Part shown: in pieces, positions 1 to 8,359 of the stretch
Numbering within the stretch: position 1 is the first letter of the stretch
How the letters are laid out: each line of letters starts with the position of its first letter
NCBI GenBank assembly: GCA_028817225.1
Contig: JAPPQC010000014.1
Span: 1-51,241 of the forward strand
From: Gammaproteobacteria bacterium
GTDB taxonomy: Bacteria > Pseudomonadota > Gammaproteobacteria > Poriferisulfidales > Oxydemutatoraceae
Length of the DNA: 51,241 nucleotides
Direction of reading: 5' to 3'
Notes under the pieces: generated by a model
Told to the model about the DNA's origin: nothing
The model's database searches: none
The model's input: only the letters and a program-made list of their open reading frames with translations
Position numbers and translations under genes: made by a program

Positions 1-136
1 GGGGACTTTGGGGGGGTGCATGGGTTGCTGGAGGAGCGGCTGGGGGAAGGGGGCGCGGGGGCGGATGCGGGATGAGGGAGTGTGTAGTATAGTAGTCCCC
101 CGGAGCCATGAGATTCCCTCTCAAATGCTGTTCGTC

Positions 137-171
137 GGACAAACAATACCGTTCGTCGGGATTGTCTGTCC
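137..171. promoter_or_regulatory. Imperfect inverted repeat upstream of the defence cluster
   Basis: Two 14-nt arms (137-150 and 158-171) are complementary at 12 of 14 positions and are separated by 7 nt. A direct repeat GTTCGTCGG (129-137 and 151-159) overlaps them. The element ends about 30 nt before the first gene of the island. Its size and place fit a dimeric repressor operator or a short hairpin. No regulator gene lies beside it in the window, so the binding partner is unknown. Confidence 0.45.
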
Positions 172-189
172 AACACCTTCCAATTCCTT

Positions 190-201
190 TATGTTCTCGG
201 T
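190..201 (+). promoter_or_regulatory. -10-like hexamer directly before the DUF4007 gene
   Basis: TATGTT at 190-195 is followed by exactly 6 nt and then ATG at 202. There is no purine-rich ribosome-binding site. Transcription from this hexamer would start at or next to the A of the start codon, giving a leaderless mRNA. The same spacing recurs at several other genes in the window, which is the main support. The -35 is weak (TGTCCA near 167). Confidence 0.35.
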
Positions 202-1179
202 ATGGAACGAGAGCATTCAGTGCTTCCTGTGAATTTGGACCTCGCACTCAAAGTATTCGATAAGCAAAAAGTCTCCTTCGGAAGACACGAGACTTTTGCT
301 TTGCGATTCAGTTGGCTGTCCAAGGGCTTTCACGCCTTTGCGCGCGACCCGTCCGTTTTTTCATCGGATGACGCAACAGTCGCCCTTGGAGTGGGCAAGA
401 ACATGGTGCATTCCATCTACTACTGGATGGAAGCGGCGCAGTTGATTGGGAAAGCGACGAGGGGGATGGCTCCCACCCCTGTCGGCAAGCGTGTTTTTGA
501 TGAAAAAACGGGCTTTGACCCCTATCTGGAGGATGAAGCAACTATCTGGCTGGTGCACTGGCTTATTGCCTCCAATGCCCGCAATGCAACGAGTTTCTAC
601 TGGTTTTTCAATCATTATCACAATTACGAATTTGACGGCGAGAGACTGACCAGAGCGTTGCAGGATTTTGCGGAGGAGAAGATTACGGCGAGAACCGCCG
701 AATCGTCTATCAAGAAAGATATTTCAGTTCTTTTGCGGATGTATGCCCCCGCCAAAAAAAGCAAAGGCCGCCACGCGGATGAAGACGCGCTGGATTCTCC
801 GCTTGCGTTGCTGGAGTTGATTGACAACGTTGAAATGAACGCGGCCTATCTTTCGCAGCCTCAGAACCGCGAGAATTTGCCTGTGCATATTCTCGGGTTT
901 GCGTTGGCGCAGTTGTTTCAACACACATCCGCCAGGATGTTTCCGATAGAGGAACTGGTTTATCCCGGTGTGGCATTGCCCTCTTTGGCTTCGGTTTTTC
1001 GGCTGACAGAGGATGCGCTGCTCGGCAAATTGGAAAGATTGACCAGACAATTTCCCGGGGACTGGGACATCAGGGAAACCGCGGGTTTGCGGCAGATTTA
1101 TCTTTTGCAGGAAAAAGCGGATTCAATGAGTTATCTGGAGGATTATTACTCCGGGACAAGAGGCAGGAAGGCGGCATGA
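202..1179 (+). CDS. DUF4007 family protein of a defence/DNA-modification operon
   Basis: A soluble protein of 325 residues with no signal peptide or membrane segment. I recognise it as DUF4007-like from overall sequence character (N-terminal FGRHETFALRFSWLSKG, then a segment on helix-rich Asp/Glu context), a family known from clusters with PAPS-reductase-like proteins and large ATPases. Its biochemical role is not established. It is the first gene of a tight operon: its stop overlaps the start of the ATPase gene by 4 nt (ATGA). Base composition is clearly more AT-rich than in the genes beyond 9.25 kb. The start at 202 fits both the -10-like hexamer 6 nt upstream and the homologous-looking start of the protein. 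Family assignment is likely; function is inferred from context only. Confidence 0.75.
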   Translation: MEREHSVLPVNLDLALKVFDKQKVSFGRHETFALRFSWLSKGFHAFARDPSVFSSDDATVALGVGKNMVHSIYYWMEAAQLIGKATRGMAPTPVGKRVFDEKTGFDPYLEDEATIWLVHWLIASNARNATSFYWFFNHYHNYEFDGERLTRALQDFAEEKITARTAESSIKKDISVLLRMYAPAKKSKGRHADEDALDSPLALLELIDNVEMNAAYLSQPQNRENLPVHILGFALAQLFQHTSARMFPIEELVYPGVALPSLASVFRLTEDALLGKLERLTRQFPGDWDIRETAGLRQIYLLQEKADSMSYLEDYYSGTRGRKAA

Positions 1180-4100
1180 ACATGCAAGAAAAAGTATCGG
1201 TTAACACGCTGTACACCCGCTCTGTCAATCTGGAAAGGGACATTGTTTCCACAGAGGGCATACGGTCTTACATTGTTACCGACAACGCGCTTCAATTACT
1301 TCGGCATTTTCACGAAACGCACAAGAAGCCCGGTTCGCCCAAGGCATGGTGCCTGGTTAGTCCCTATGGCACGGGGAAATCGTCTTTTGCGGTGTTTTTG
1401 TCCTGCCTGCTTCGCGCTTTTCAAGGAAACGAACATCGGGAAGCCATTAAGAAACTCGCGCAATCCGACGGGAAACTTGCCGCCGCCCTCAAGAGGGCAG
1501 CGGGCAAATCCGGGCACTGCATGGTTTTGCTGACGGGAAGCCCGGAGCCGCTTGCAAACAGGCTGGCCCATAGCCTTGAACATGCCGCTAGAGAGTATTG
1601 GGAGGGCGCAAGAGGCAAAAGGCCCAATGTGCTGGAGGAATTGTCCGGCCTTGCCCGCAAGAAGAAAATCAAAATAAGCGAAGTGATGGATGCGGTGGTC
1701 AATTTGCAGCAGGCTGTTCACAATAAAGGCGGTGGCGGACTCACCATCATTATTGATGAACTCGGCAAGTTCCTTGAATACGAAGTGCGTCACCATGACG
1801 CGAATGATATTCATCTGTTGCAGACACTTGCCGAAAAAACGGTTAACAAGAGCGTCGGCACGCTTTCTATTTTGGTGATGCTGCACCAGTCCTTTGAGCA
1901 GTATGCAAAAGGGCGGGGCAGGGTGTTGCAGAATGAATGGGAAAAGGTCAGGGGGCGGTATGAAACGGCCTCGTTTGTCGAGCCGGTTCAACAGACGCTT
2001 CGCATTGTGCAAGCGGCACTGGACAATCAATTTACCGGCGGCGAGCGCGCCAGCATCAAGAGTCTTGCCCAAGCCATCAGAAAGGATTTGTCACAATCTC
2101 ATTCGCTTCCTGACGGCCTGAACGCAAAAGAAGCCGACGCCGTGTTTCAGGGCTGCTATCCGTTGCACCCGGTTTCATTGCTCATTTTGTCGGTGCTGTG
2201 TCAGAAGGTCGCCCAAAATGAAAGAACCCTGTTCAGTTATCTGGGCAGCAGGGAAAAACACGGCTTTCAGGACAGCCTGAAGTCTTTGAACAAAGTGGGT
2301 GAATGGATTTACCCTTCGGACATCTACGACTATTTCATGTTGAACAGGGTGTATTCGTCGCATGACCACCTTATACAGCGGCGGTGGGTGGAAGTTACAA
2401 CGGCCCTTGATCGCCTGGGTGATGCACAGGCGGACGACATCCGGGTTCTGAAAACCATCGGGCTGCTTAATGTGATTGGAAGCCAGGGCGAGTTCAGGGC
2501 GTCTAAAGAGGTTTTGCGCTTGTGTCTGCCAAAGAAAGGGGCGGTTGATCAGTCCATCAAAAGGCTGCGCGACAAGTCTGTTATCACTTACCGCAAGTAC
2601 AGCGATGAGTTCCGTGTTTGGCAGGGGAGTGATTTTGACATAGAGGGTGAGGTCGGAAACGCAAAGGAAAAATTTGGCCGGTTCCCGCTGGCCGAGAAAT
2701 TAAATTATCGCCATGCTATGCCGCCGATTGTTGCGAGAAAGCACACCATAGAAAAAGGCGCATTGCGCTATTATTTGCCGGTTTTTGTGGATGCCGTCTC
2801 TTATCGTCAGGCCGGGTCTGAGTGCGATGTTCCCCGAATTGTTTTCTACCTGTCTGCCGGAGTGAGAGAGGACAAGGAGCGTTTCAGGCAAAAAATAAAG
2901 CCTTATTATTCCGATGCGGACATCATTGTTGAATGCGCCCAAGGTGAGCAGTTGCGCGAGAAAGTGGCTGAATCATTGGCGTTGGAGAAGATACAGAAAG
3001 AGTCGCCGACATTGCACTCCGACCCGATTGCCTCCAGAGAGTTGAAAGACAGGTATGCGGTTGCGTTGATTGAAGAGCGCAACGCCATTGGCGACATATT
3101 GAGTCGGGCAAATGAAAGTTCGTGGTTTTGGAGGGGCGAAAAACTCGATATCAAAGACAAGTATTCTTTGCAGCAGGAATTGTCCGGGGCAATGGACACC
3201 ATTTACCATGCTACGCCGATTATCAAGAATGAGATTATCAACCGGTCCAATCTTTCGGGGCAAGGGAACGCCGCCCGCAAACAGTTGCTGCTGGCACTGT
3301 TCAGCGGTCAGGATAGGGAAGATTTGGGCTTGGAGAAATTTCCGCCGGAGAAGGCGATTTACAGGGCAATGCTCAAGGCGTCCGGACTGCATAGACAGAT
3401 AAAAGGGCAATGGCAGTTGTCTGAACCGGACAAAGCGGATTCATGTAATTTTCTCCCGGTGTGGCGACGGCTGGAGTCCTTTTTGGAGCAGTCAGAGAAA
3501 CAGCCCATGTGCTTTCAGGAACTGGATGCGGAATTGTCAGCCCCGCCATATGGGTTGAAAGCAGGGGTTTTGCCTGCGCTTTATTTTGCATGCTACTTGG
3601 TTAACCAGCATGAGGTTGCTCTGTACGAGGACGGCAAGTACACGCCTTACTTGACTGAAGAACTTGTGGAGCGCTATGCCAGAAAGCCTGATTCATTTTC
3701 AGTGCAGCGTTTCCGGATAGAAGGCATACGCGCGTCTTTGTTCAAGCACTATGCAAGTTTGTTGAAAGGGACAAAGAAAACATACACACTGATTGATTTG
3801 ACAAAACCCCTGGTTGGCTTTTTTGATGGCTTGCCCGAATACACATCGAAAACCGGCAAAGTTTCCAAAACCGCAAAAGAGGTCAGGAAGGCGTTTGCCT
3901 ATGCAAAGTCTCCGAAAGATTTGCTTTATGAGGCGTTGCCGAAGGCTTGCGGATACGGCTCTTCCATCCGGGGCACAAAAGAAGGCAAGGATTTCATAGA
4001 TACCTTGACACGCGCGTTGCGTGAGTTGAAATCCGCCTATCCTGTGATGCTTGAGGAACAGAAAAAAATCATCTGTGAGACGTTTGGGCTGCCACATGAG

Positions 4101-4676
4101 ACCGACACCGCCAAATTGCGGGCGAAGCTTGTCGGACGGCTGGTTGCGTTGGACCGATACACGATTGATGTTCACGGGGCAAAGGGATTGCTTATCAGAA
4201 TCAATAACGAGGATATTGACGAGGACGCATGGCTCAAGGGGATATTGACTTTTCTTGCAAAGGGAAAGCCGCCCCGCAAGTGGGATGACACTGACCGCAA
4301 TTTGTTTGAGTACAAACTCCTTGAATACTCGGAGCATATCAAGGATTTGGAAAAAATAAGATTGTATGCAGACAGCCATTCGGACGGCGAGAAAAACTAC
4401 AAGTTCATTCTGTTGAAAGCAATTTCTTCAGGTGAGGTTGCGAGAGAAGAGATTGTTGCGATTGACAATGAATCGTTGGAGATAGTGAACCAGATAAAAG
4501 ACAAGGTCATGAGCGAACTGCGAGAGAGAGACGACAAAGATATACAACTTTCAGTTTTGGCGACCTTGACAAAAGAGTTTCTGGAGTCTTACAAGTCAGA
4601 TGGCAAAAAAGAAAAGGGCGATGCCCAAAGTACTGCCAAAGACGTCCCGGACATGAACGATGAGGTAGCGTTGTGA
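1176..4676 (+). CDS. Large P-loop ATPase of the defence operon
   Basis: 1166 residues. Walker A is YGTGKSS at residues 64-70 and a Walker B-like IIIDELGK lies at 191-198 (D194, E195), so the N-terminal 350 residues form an ATPase domain. The long remainder shows no membrane segments and ends in an acidic, Lys-rich tail. Size and domain order recall the big ATPases of BREX (BrxC) and phosphorothioation-dependent restriction systems, but I cannot assign it to either family by eye. It overlaps the DUF4007 gene (ATGA at 1176-1179) and the PAPS-reductase-like gene (GTGA at 4673-4676), so the three are translationally coupled. It probably powers a DNA-translocating or remodelling step; that role is inference. 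Confidence 0.8.
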   Translation: MNMQEKVSVNTLYTRSVNLERDIVSTEGIRSYIVTDNALQLLRHFHETHKKPGSPKAWCLVSPYGTGKSSFAVFLSCLLRAFQGNEHREAIKKLAQSDGKLAAALKRAAGKSGHCMVLLTGSPEPLANRLAHSLEHAAREYWEGARGKRPNVLEELSGLARKKKIKISEVMDAVVNLQQAVHNKGGGGLTIIIDELGKFLEYEVRHHDANDIHLLQTLAEKTVNKSVGTLSILVMLHQSFEQYAKGRGRVLQNEWEKVRGRYETASFVEPVQQTLRIVQAALDNQFTGGERASIKSLAQAIRKDLSQSHSLPDGLNAKEADAVFQGCYPLHPVSLLILSVLCQKVAQNERTLFSYLGSREKHGFQDSLKSLNKVGEWIYPSDIYDYFMLNRVYSSHDHLIQRRWVEVTTALDRLGDAQADDIRVLKTIGLLNVIGSQGEFRASKEVLRLCLPKKGAVDQSIKRLRDKSVITYRKYSDEFRVWQGSDFDIEGEVGNAKEKFGRFPLAEKLNYRHAMPPIVARKHTIEKGALRYYLPVFVDAVSYRQAGSECDVPRIVFYLSAGVREDKERFRQKIKPYYSDADIIVECAQGEQLREKVAESLALEKIQKESPTLHSDPIASRELKDRYAVALIEERNAIGDILSRANESSWFWRGEKLDIKDKYSLQQELSGAMDTIYHATPIIKNEIINRSNLSGQGNAARKQLLLALFSGQDREDLGLEKFPPEKAIYRAMLKASGLHRQIKGQWQLSEPDKADSCNFLPVWRRLESFLEQSEKQPMCFQELDAELSAPPYGLKAGVLPALYFACYLVNQHEVALYEDGKYTPYLTEELVERYARKPDSFSVQRFRIEGIRASLFKHYASLLKGTKKTYTLIDLTKPLVGFFDGLPEYTSKTGKVSKTAKEVRKAFAYAKSPKDLLYEALPKACGYGSSIRGTKEGKDFIDTLTRALRELKSAYPVMLEEQKKIICETFGLPHETDTAKLRAKLVGRLVALDRYTIDVHGAKGLLIRINNEDIDEDAWLKGILTFLAKGKPPRKWDDTDRNLFEYKLLEYSEHIKDLEKIRLYADSHSDGEKNYKFILLKAISSGEVAREEIVAIDNESLEIVNQIKDKVMSELRERDDKDIQLSVLATLTKEFLESYKSDGKKEKGDAQSTAKDVPDMNDEVAL

Positions 4677-5455
4677 CGGAAACTCGCCATGTATTGGGGC
4701 TTTCCGGCGGCAAGGATAGCGCGGCACTTGCGATTTACTTGCACGACCATGGCAAAGCACCCGAAGTAGAATACTTTTTCTGTGACACCGGCGCCGAATT
4801 GCCGGAAGTTTATGACTTTCTGGATCGGCTGGAAGATTATCTCGCCAAAGAGATTGTTCGGCTTAACAGTGGCAGGGACTTTATTCACCACCTGAAAAAG
4901 CACGGGAACTTTTTGCCTTCACCCCGGCAAAGATGGTGCACGCGGGAGATGAAAATCAAGCCGTTTGAGGAATTCATCGGTGATGACCCGGCTGTCAGTT
5001 ACATCGGCATCCGCGCTGATGAAAACAGGCTGGGATACATATCGCACAAGGAAAACATCAAGCCGGTTTATCCGTTCATAGAGGACGGCCTTGTGCGTAA
5101 AGACATATTCCAGATACTTGAAAACTCTGTCGGCATCCCGGAGTACTACAAATGGAGAAGTCGTTCCGGATGCTATTTCTGTTTTTTCCAGCGCAGGTCG
5201 GAATGGCTTGGCCTCGCCCAGCAACATCCGGACTTGTTTGAAAAAGCCAAACAGTTTGAGAAACTTGAGAACATCAACCACTCAAAATACACATGGGTTG
5301 AGGGGATGACATTGGACGAATTGCTGAAACGCGCACAAGAAGCAGGCAGCATGCCCGAAATCAATTCTTCAAAAGACAAGACCAAGTCTTGGCAGGAACT
5401 TCTGAAAGAAGCAGATGAAGATGATGATGAAGCCTGCCTGATTTGTAGTTTGTGA
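4673..5455 (+). CDS. DndC-like PAPS-reductase-family protein
   Basis: 260 residues starting with GTG inside the previous stop. The PP-loop SGGKDS (residues 11-16) is the ATP-pyrophosphatase motif of PAPS reductases and of DndC, which activates DNA backbone phosphate for sulfur insertion. RWCTREMK (C89) and GCYFC (C167, C170) match the cysteine layout of DndC/PAPS-reductase proteins that carry an Fe-S cluster. A C-terminal CLIC (C255, C258) adds another possible metal or sulfur site. A DGQHR protein two genes downstream strengthens the link with Dnd-type chemistry, but no cysteine desulfurase (DndA) or DndD/DndE is present in the window. It could use sulfur from a chromosomal IscS. Function is inferred from family. 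Confidence 0.82.
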   Translation: MTETRHVLGLSGGKDSAALAIYLHDHGKAPEVEYFFCDTGAELPEVYDFLDRLEDYLAKEIVRLNSGRDFIHHLKKHGNFLPSPRQRWCTREMKIKPFEEFIGDDPAVSYIGIRADENRLGYISHKENIKPVYPFIEDGLVRKDIFQILENSVGIPEYYKWRSRSGCYFCFFQRRSEWLGLAQQHPDLFEKAKQFEKLENINHSKYTWVEGMTLDELLKRAQEAGSMPEINSSKDKTKSWQELLKEADEDDDEACLICSL

Positions 5456-5476
5456 AAGTGAATTCATGATACGACA

Positions 5477-6085
5477 ATGGCTTCAGTTTTTGATAAACTA
5501 CATAAAAAGCTTCGTTTTTATACCCATAAAACGAAGAATCAAATTCCAGCCGAACAGGGAATCTATGCGTGGTATTTGCCTCTCTATATTCTTTTTGATA
5601 AAGACGGGGATTCCATGCAAGACCAGTTACAATTTGTCAACAAGACACATTGGTACGAGGCTGAAACGGAGAGTAATTCTTTCCAAGCACAGGCCAATTT
5701 GAACTGGAAAATTATGAATATAAATATAAGCGTGGACACTAAGGCGTTGGTGCCTCATAATAGACAACGTGAAGCACGATGGAGGGAAATTATCGCGGAT
5801 AAAGATCAATCTCGTCTTTTCCGTGATGCTCTGTTGGAGCTAAGCGTATTTTCTCCCCCTCTTTATATAGGCCAAAGCCAAAACTTAAGAGGTAGATATG
5901 AGAACCATTTGGCAAGCAGCTCTTTTCACAATCGGGTTTGTGATTTCTTTGATGAGCTTGACGTTTCTTTGCGTGTAGAGGACCTGGTTTTTGCCTGTGT
6001 TCCAAACAAGCTTCCTGAAAAAGATCGCGATCTTTTGGAATTTTTGTTGCTTAGAATGTCTGTTCCGCCATTCAGCAAAAAATAA
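5477..6085 (+). CDS. Putative GIY-YIG nuclease with a large internal insertion
   Basis: 202 residues. The two signature strands of the GIY-YIG fold are visible: QGIYAWYL (GIY at 28-30) and PLYIGQSQNLRGRYENHL (YIG at 130-132), with the catalytic-type Arg of the YIGxSxNLRxR helix and a late Glu in DLLEFLLL (about 188). About 100 residues lie between GIY and YIG, where typical family members have around 10. It is strongly AT-rich, like the next gene. It begins 21 nt after the PAPS-reductase-like gene. If active it would cut DNA, perhaps recognising a modified or unmodified state set by its neighbours. A non-catalytic role is possible because the insertion could disturb the active site. Confidence 0.65.
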   Translation: MASVFDKLHKKLRFYTHKTKNQIPAEQGIYAWYLPLYILFDKDGDSMQDQLQFVNKTHWYEAETESNSFQAQANLNWKIMNINISVDTKALVPHNRQREARWREIIADKDQSRLFRDALLELSVFSPPLYIGQSQNLRGRYENHLASSSFHNRVCDFFDELDVSLRVEDLVFACVPNKLPEKDRDLLEFLLLRMSVPPFSKK

Positions 6086-6109
6086 ACTTAAACATGAGGT
6101 TAAATATCA

Positions 6110-8032
6110 ATGACTCTTCCAGGGAAAATGCAAGAAACTTATGACCAGCGCCTTAGAGGCGTTTATGGTGAGTTTGGCGCCGGAGACGGTAAGCAAATCA
6201 TATACCTTCAAGGAAATATAAGTCCGGAACGATTGAAAAAAGTAGTCCATCTTATCAACGAAATCCCGGGAAGTGAGAGATGGGGCGTCCGAGATCTTTT
6301 CCAAAGGGAGGTTGATGAAGAACGGGTTACTAATAGCCTTATACCCTATTTTATGGATGGGAATAAAGTTAAATTCTTTAATCCCATCACTCTGACATTG
6401 CTTCCGAGCTCAGATGAGGCCGGAGGCTTTCAAATTAAAAAAGAGTTATTAGATGTAGAGTTCTCTGAGGAGGATGAGGGGGATGCAGACGGTTTTAATC
6501 GTTTTGCAGAAGGAAAAGGATACTTCAGGTTTAAGTACCGTGATGAAGACTCTAAGCCTGATATTGGCAGATATGCAGAACTTGAATGGAATAGTGATAG
6601 CACCAGAATAGTTGCTGTTGATGGACAACACCGATTGTCCGCATTAAAGCGTATCTATGATGATTCTCGGAGAAGTGACACAATCAAAAACTGGTTAATT
6701 CCTGTTGTTATTCTGGCTGTTGTTCCTGATGAGGCCCAAATTAAGGGTAAGATGCTTGAGGTGGTGAGAAATATTTTTATTTATATCAATAAAGAAGCGA
6801 AGCCGCCTAATGAGGCACGACAAATTTTGTTGGATGATCAATGTGTCAATGAAATTTGCACACAGGAAATACTGGAGTATAGCCATGAGAATGTTGTTAA
6901 AGAAGGGGGACTCAATCCAGAGAAGGTTCCGCTTCTTTTTTATGATTGGCGTGGACAGGAAAGTGGTGAGGAAAAAGAGAGGTCATCATTTGTTGCGCTC
7001 CAATCTGTGGTGGAAGTCAGAGACTGGCTTGGCCACTACATACTGGGCGAAAATTTCTCATATGAACAAATCTCTATGCTTAACATAGAGCCTGATGACA
7101 CTGATTTGTCTGCTGTTCTCGCAGAAAAGGCAGGTTCAGGCCGCAGGGGAAGACGAGGGTCTAGAAAGCGGAAGCAAGGAAGACAATATTCTTTGACAGA
7201 GGAGCAAACAAAGGCCATCCGGGAGAGAGTTCGCAAGTATGTTTTGCCTGGAGTTGTTACAGTGTTTGAGAAGTTTGAACCATACAAAACATACATTCAG
7301 AAATTACGCGAAATAGAACACAAATATTGCGATGATTCTGATATAGGGAAAAATGCTTTTGACTGGATTAGATTTGGGCCTACCTCTGCTTGGGGTGAAG
7401 ATGTCCAGCTCAGGGATAAAATCATAGAAAAAATTGGAGAAATCCAGAAAGAGATAGAGGATGCGAAGGGTCTGCTGCCGCCCATGTTGCTCCACCTCAT
7501 TGGGATGAGAGGCATTATGTTTGCCTACGGGAGCCTTTACGAGAAATATCAGGATAAAACAGGGGCTGTCCCCTTTGTTGACTATTCAAAATGGTTTGTT
7601 GATATCTTGAATAAAGCGTGGCATGAGAAAAACCTCTCTAAATTGTTTGCCTATGATCCTGACAAGGACAAGGTTGAAAGGAAACTTTCAGGAGTGCAGA
7701 GATGTTTGGAACATATTATTCTTGACCAGAATAGAAGCATTGTTAATTATCGCCTTGGACAGGCTGAAGCTGCTTTAGGGGCATTGGTTGCGCTGGTTGT
7801 ACTTTCTCTTGATGAAAACAAGGTTGGTGATTGGGGTGAGTATCTTGACAATTTGGAGTCGACTCTTACAAAGAGTTATAGGAAAGTGGTTCGTGCTGAA
7901 TGGAGAAACGAGGACAAATCGTTCACTAAAGATGAGTTAGAGGAAGAAGTACGGAAAAGGGCTGAGAGAAAATTGGGAGAGGTTAAGAAACACTTTTCTT
8001 TGCCTGAACCCCAAGAAGATGGCGAATACTAA
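6110..8032 (+). CDS. DGQHR-domain (DndB-like) protein
   Basis: 640 residues. The signature VAVDGQHRLSAL (DGQHR at 171-175) defines the DGQHR family that includes DndB, the regulator of phosphorothioation operons. The N-terminal half carries the conserved region with the following helix-rich IPVVIL segment. The protein is longer than typical DndB, with a basic patch (residues about 345-360, RRGRRGSRKRKQ) and a long helical C-terminus ending in a charged tail. It is among the most AT-rich genes of the window, unlike the GC-rich chromosome, which suggests acquisition by transfer. It starts 24 nt after the nuclease-like gene. A role in regulating or sensing the modification state is inferred from DndB; the extra C-terminal part could add another function. 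Confidence 0.8.
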   Translation: MTLPGKMQETYDQRLRGVYGEFGAGDGKQIIYLQGNISPERLKKVVHLINEIPGSERWGVRDLFQREVDEERVTNSLIPYFMDGNKVKFFNPITLTLLPSSDEAGGFQIKKELLDVEFSEEDEGDADGFNRFAEGKGYFRFKYRDEDSKPDIGRYAELEWNSDSTRIVAVDGQHRLSALKRIYDDSRRSDTIKNWLIPVVILAVVPDEAQIKGKMLEVVRNIFIYINKEAKPPNEARQILLDDQCVNEICTQEILEYSHENVVKEGGLNPEKVPLLFYDWRGQESGEEKERSSFVALQSVVEVRDWLGHYILGENFSYEQISMLNIEPDDTDLSAVLAEKAGSGRRGRRGSRKRKQGRQYSLTEEQTKAIRERVRKYVLPGVVTVFEKFEPYKTYIQKLREIEHKYCDDSDIGKNAFDWIRFGPTSAWGEDVQLRDKIIEKIGEIQKEIEDAKGLLPPMLLHLIGMRGIMFAYGSLYEKYQDKTGAVPFVDYSKWFVDILNKAWHEKNLSKLFAYDPDKDKVERKLSGVQRCLEHIILDQNRSIVNYRLGQAEAALGALVALVVLSLDENKVGDWGEYLDNLESTLTKSYRKVVRAEWRNEDKSFTKDELEEEVRKRAERKLGEVKKHFSLPEPQEDGEY

Positions 8033-8094
8033 TGTGCCTTTGATTAGTTATGATAATCTCTGAGAATAGCATCATCGTCTGACAGGCAAACCGT

Positions 8095-8283
8095 ATGAAG
8101 CATAAACTTGGTCACTGCAAGTCATGCGGGCATGGTGAGTTTTGCACCATCCCGAACTGGTATGATCTTTACCGTGCTGATGAGCATGGTAAGGCGTCTT
8201 TCGTCCGGTCTGAACCTGTGAATGGAGAATTTAATCTCTATTGCAGGGAATGCGGTGAAATATACGAAGAGCCTGCTAGTTAG
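8095..8283 (+). CDS. Small zinc-ribbon protein
   Basis: 62 residues with two Cys pairs, CKSC near residue 8 and CREC near residue 51, spaced as in a zinc ribbon. It has no membrane segment. It sits between the DGQHR gene and the methyltransferase gene in the same orientation, 62 nt after the former. A small zinc-ribbon partner could bind DNA or mediate protein contact within the system. I do not recognise a named family. Coding status rests on the paired cysteines, plausible length and operon position. Confidence 0.6.
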   Translation: MKHKLGHCKSCGHGEFCTIPNWYDLYRADEHGKASFVRSEPVNGEFNLYCRECGEIYEEPAS

Positions 8284-8292
8284 GGTCGCTAG

Positions 8293-8339
8293 ATTGTCCT
8301 TTCACACATCAAGTGTGATTCAACTCAAAAAGCGACAAT
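8293..8339. promoter_or_regulatory. Nested inverted repeats before the methyltransferase gene
   Basis: A perfect palindrome TCACAC-N5-GTGTGA (8302-8318) sits inside a second pair of arms, ATTGTC (8293-8298) and GACAAT (8334-8339). TTGTCC (8294-8299) and TGTGAT (8314-8319) could be -35 and -10 with a short spacing, so the palindrome would overlap the promoter. It ends 20 nt before the methyltransferase start. Such dyads often bind controllers of restriction-modification genes. No separate controller gene is visible; the methyltransferase itself could bind here. Confidence 0.45.
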
Positions 8340-8359
8340 TGAACCAAGCGAGTGCAAAA

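Noticed and set aside
8..232. 74-codon frame at the window start
   Set aside because: Gly/Arg-rich start in G-rich DNA, overlaps the promoter-like region and the DUF4007 gene in another frame; no support.
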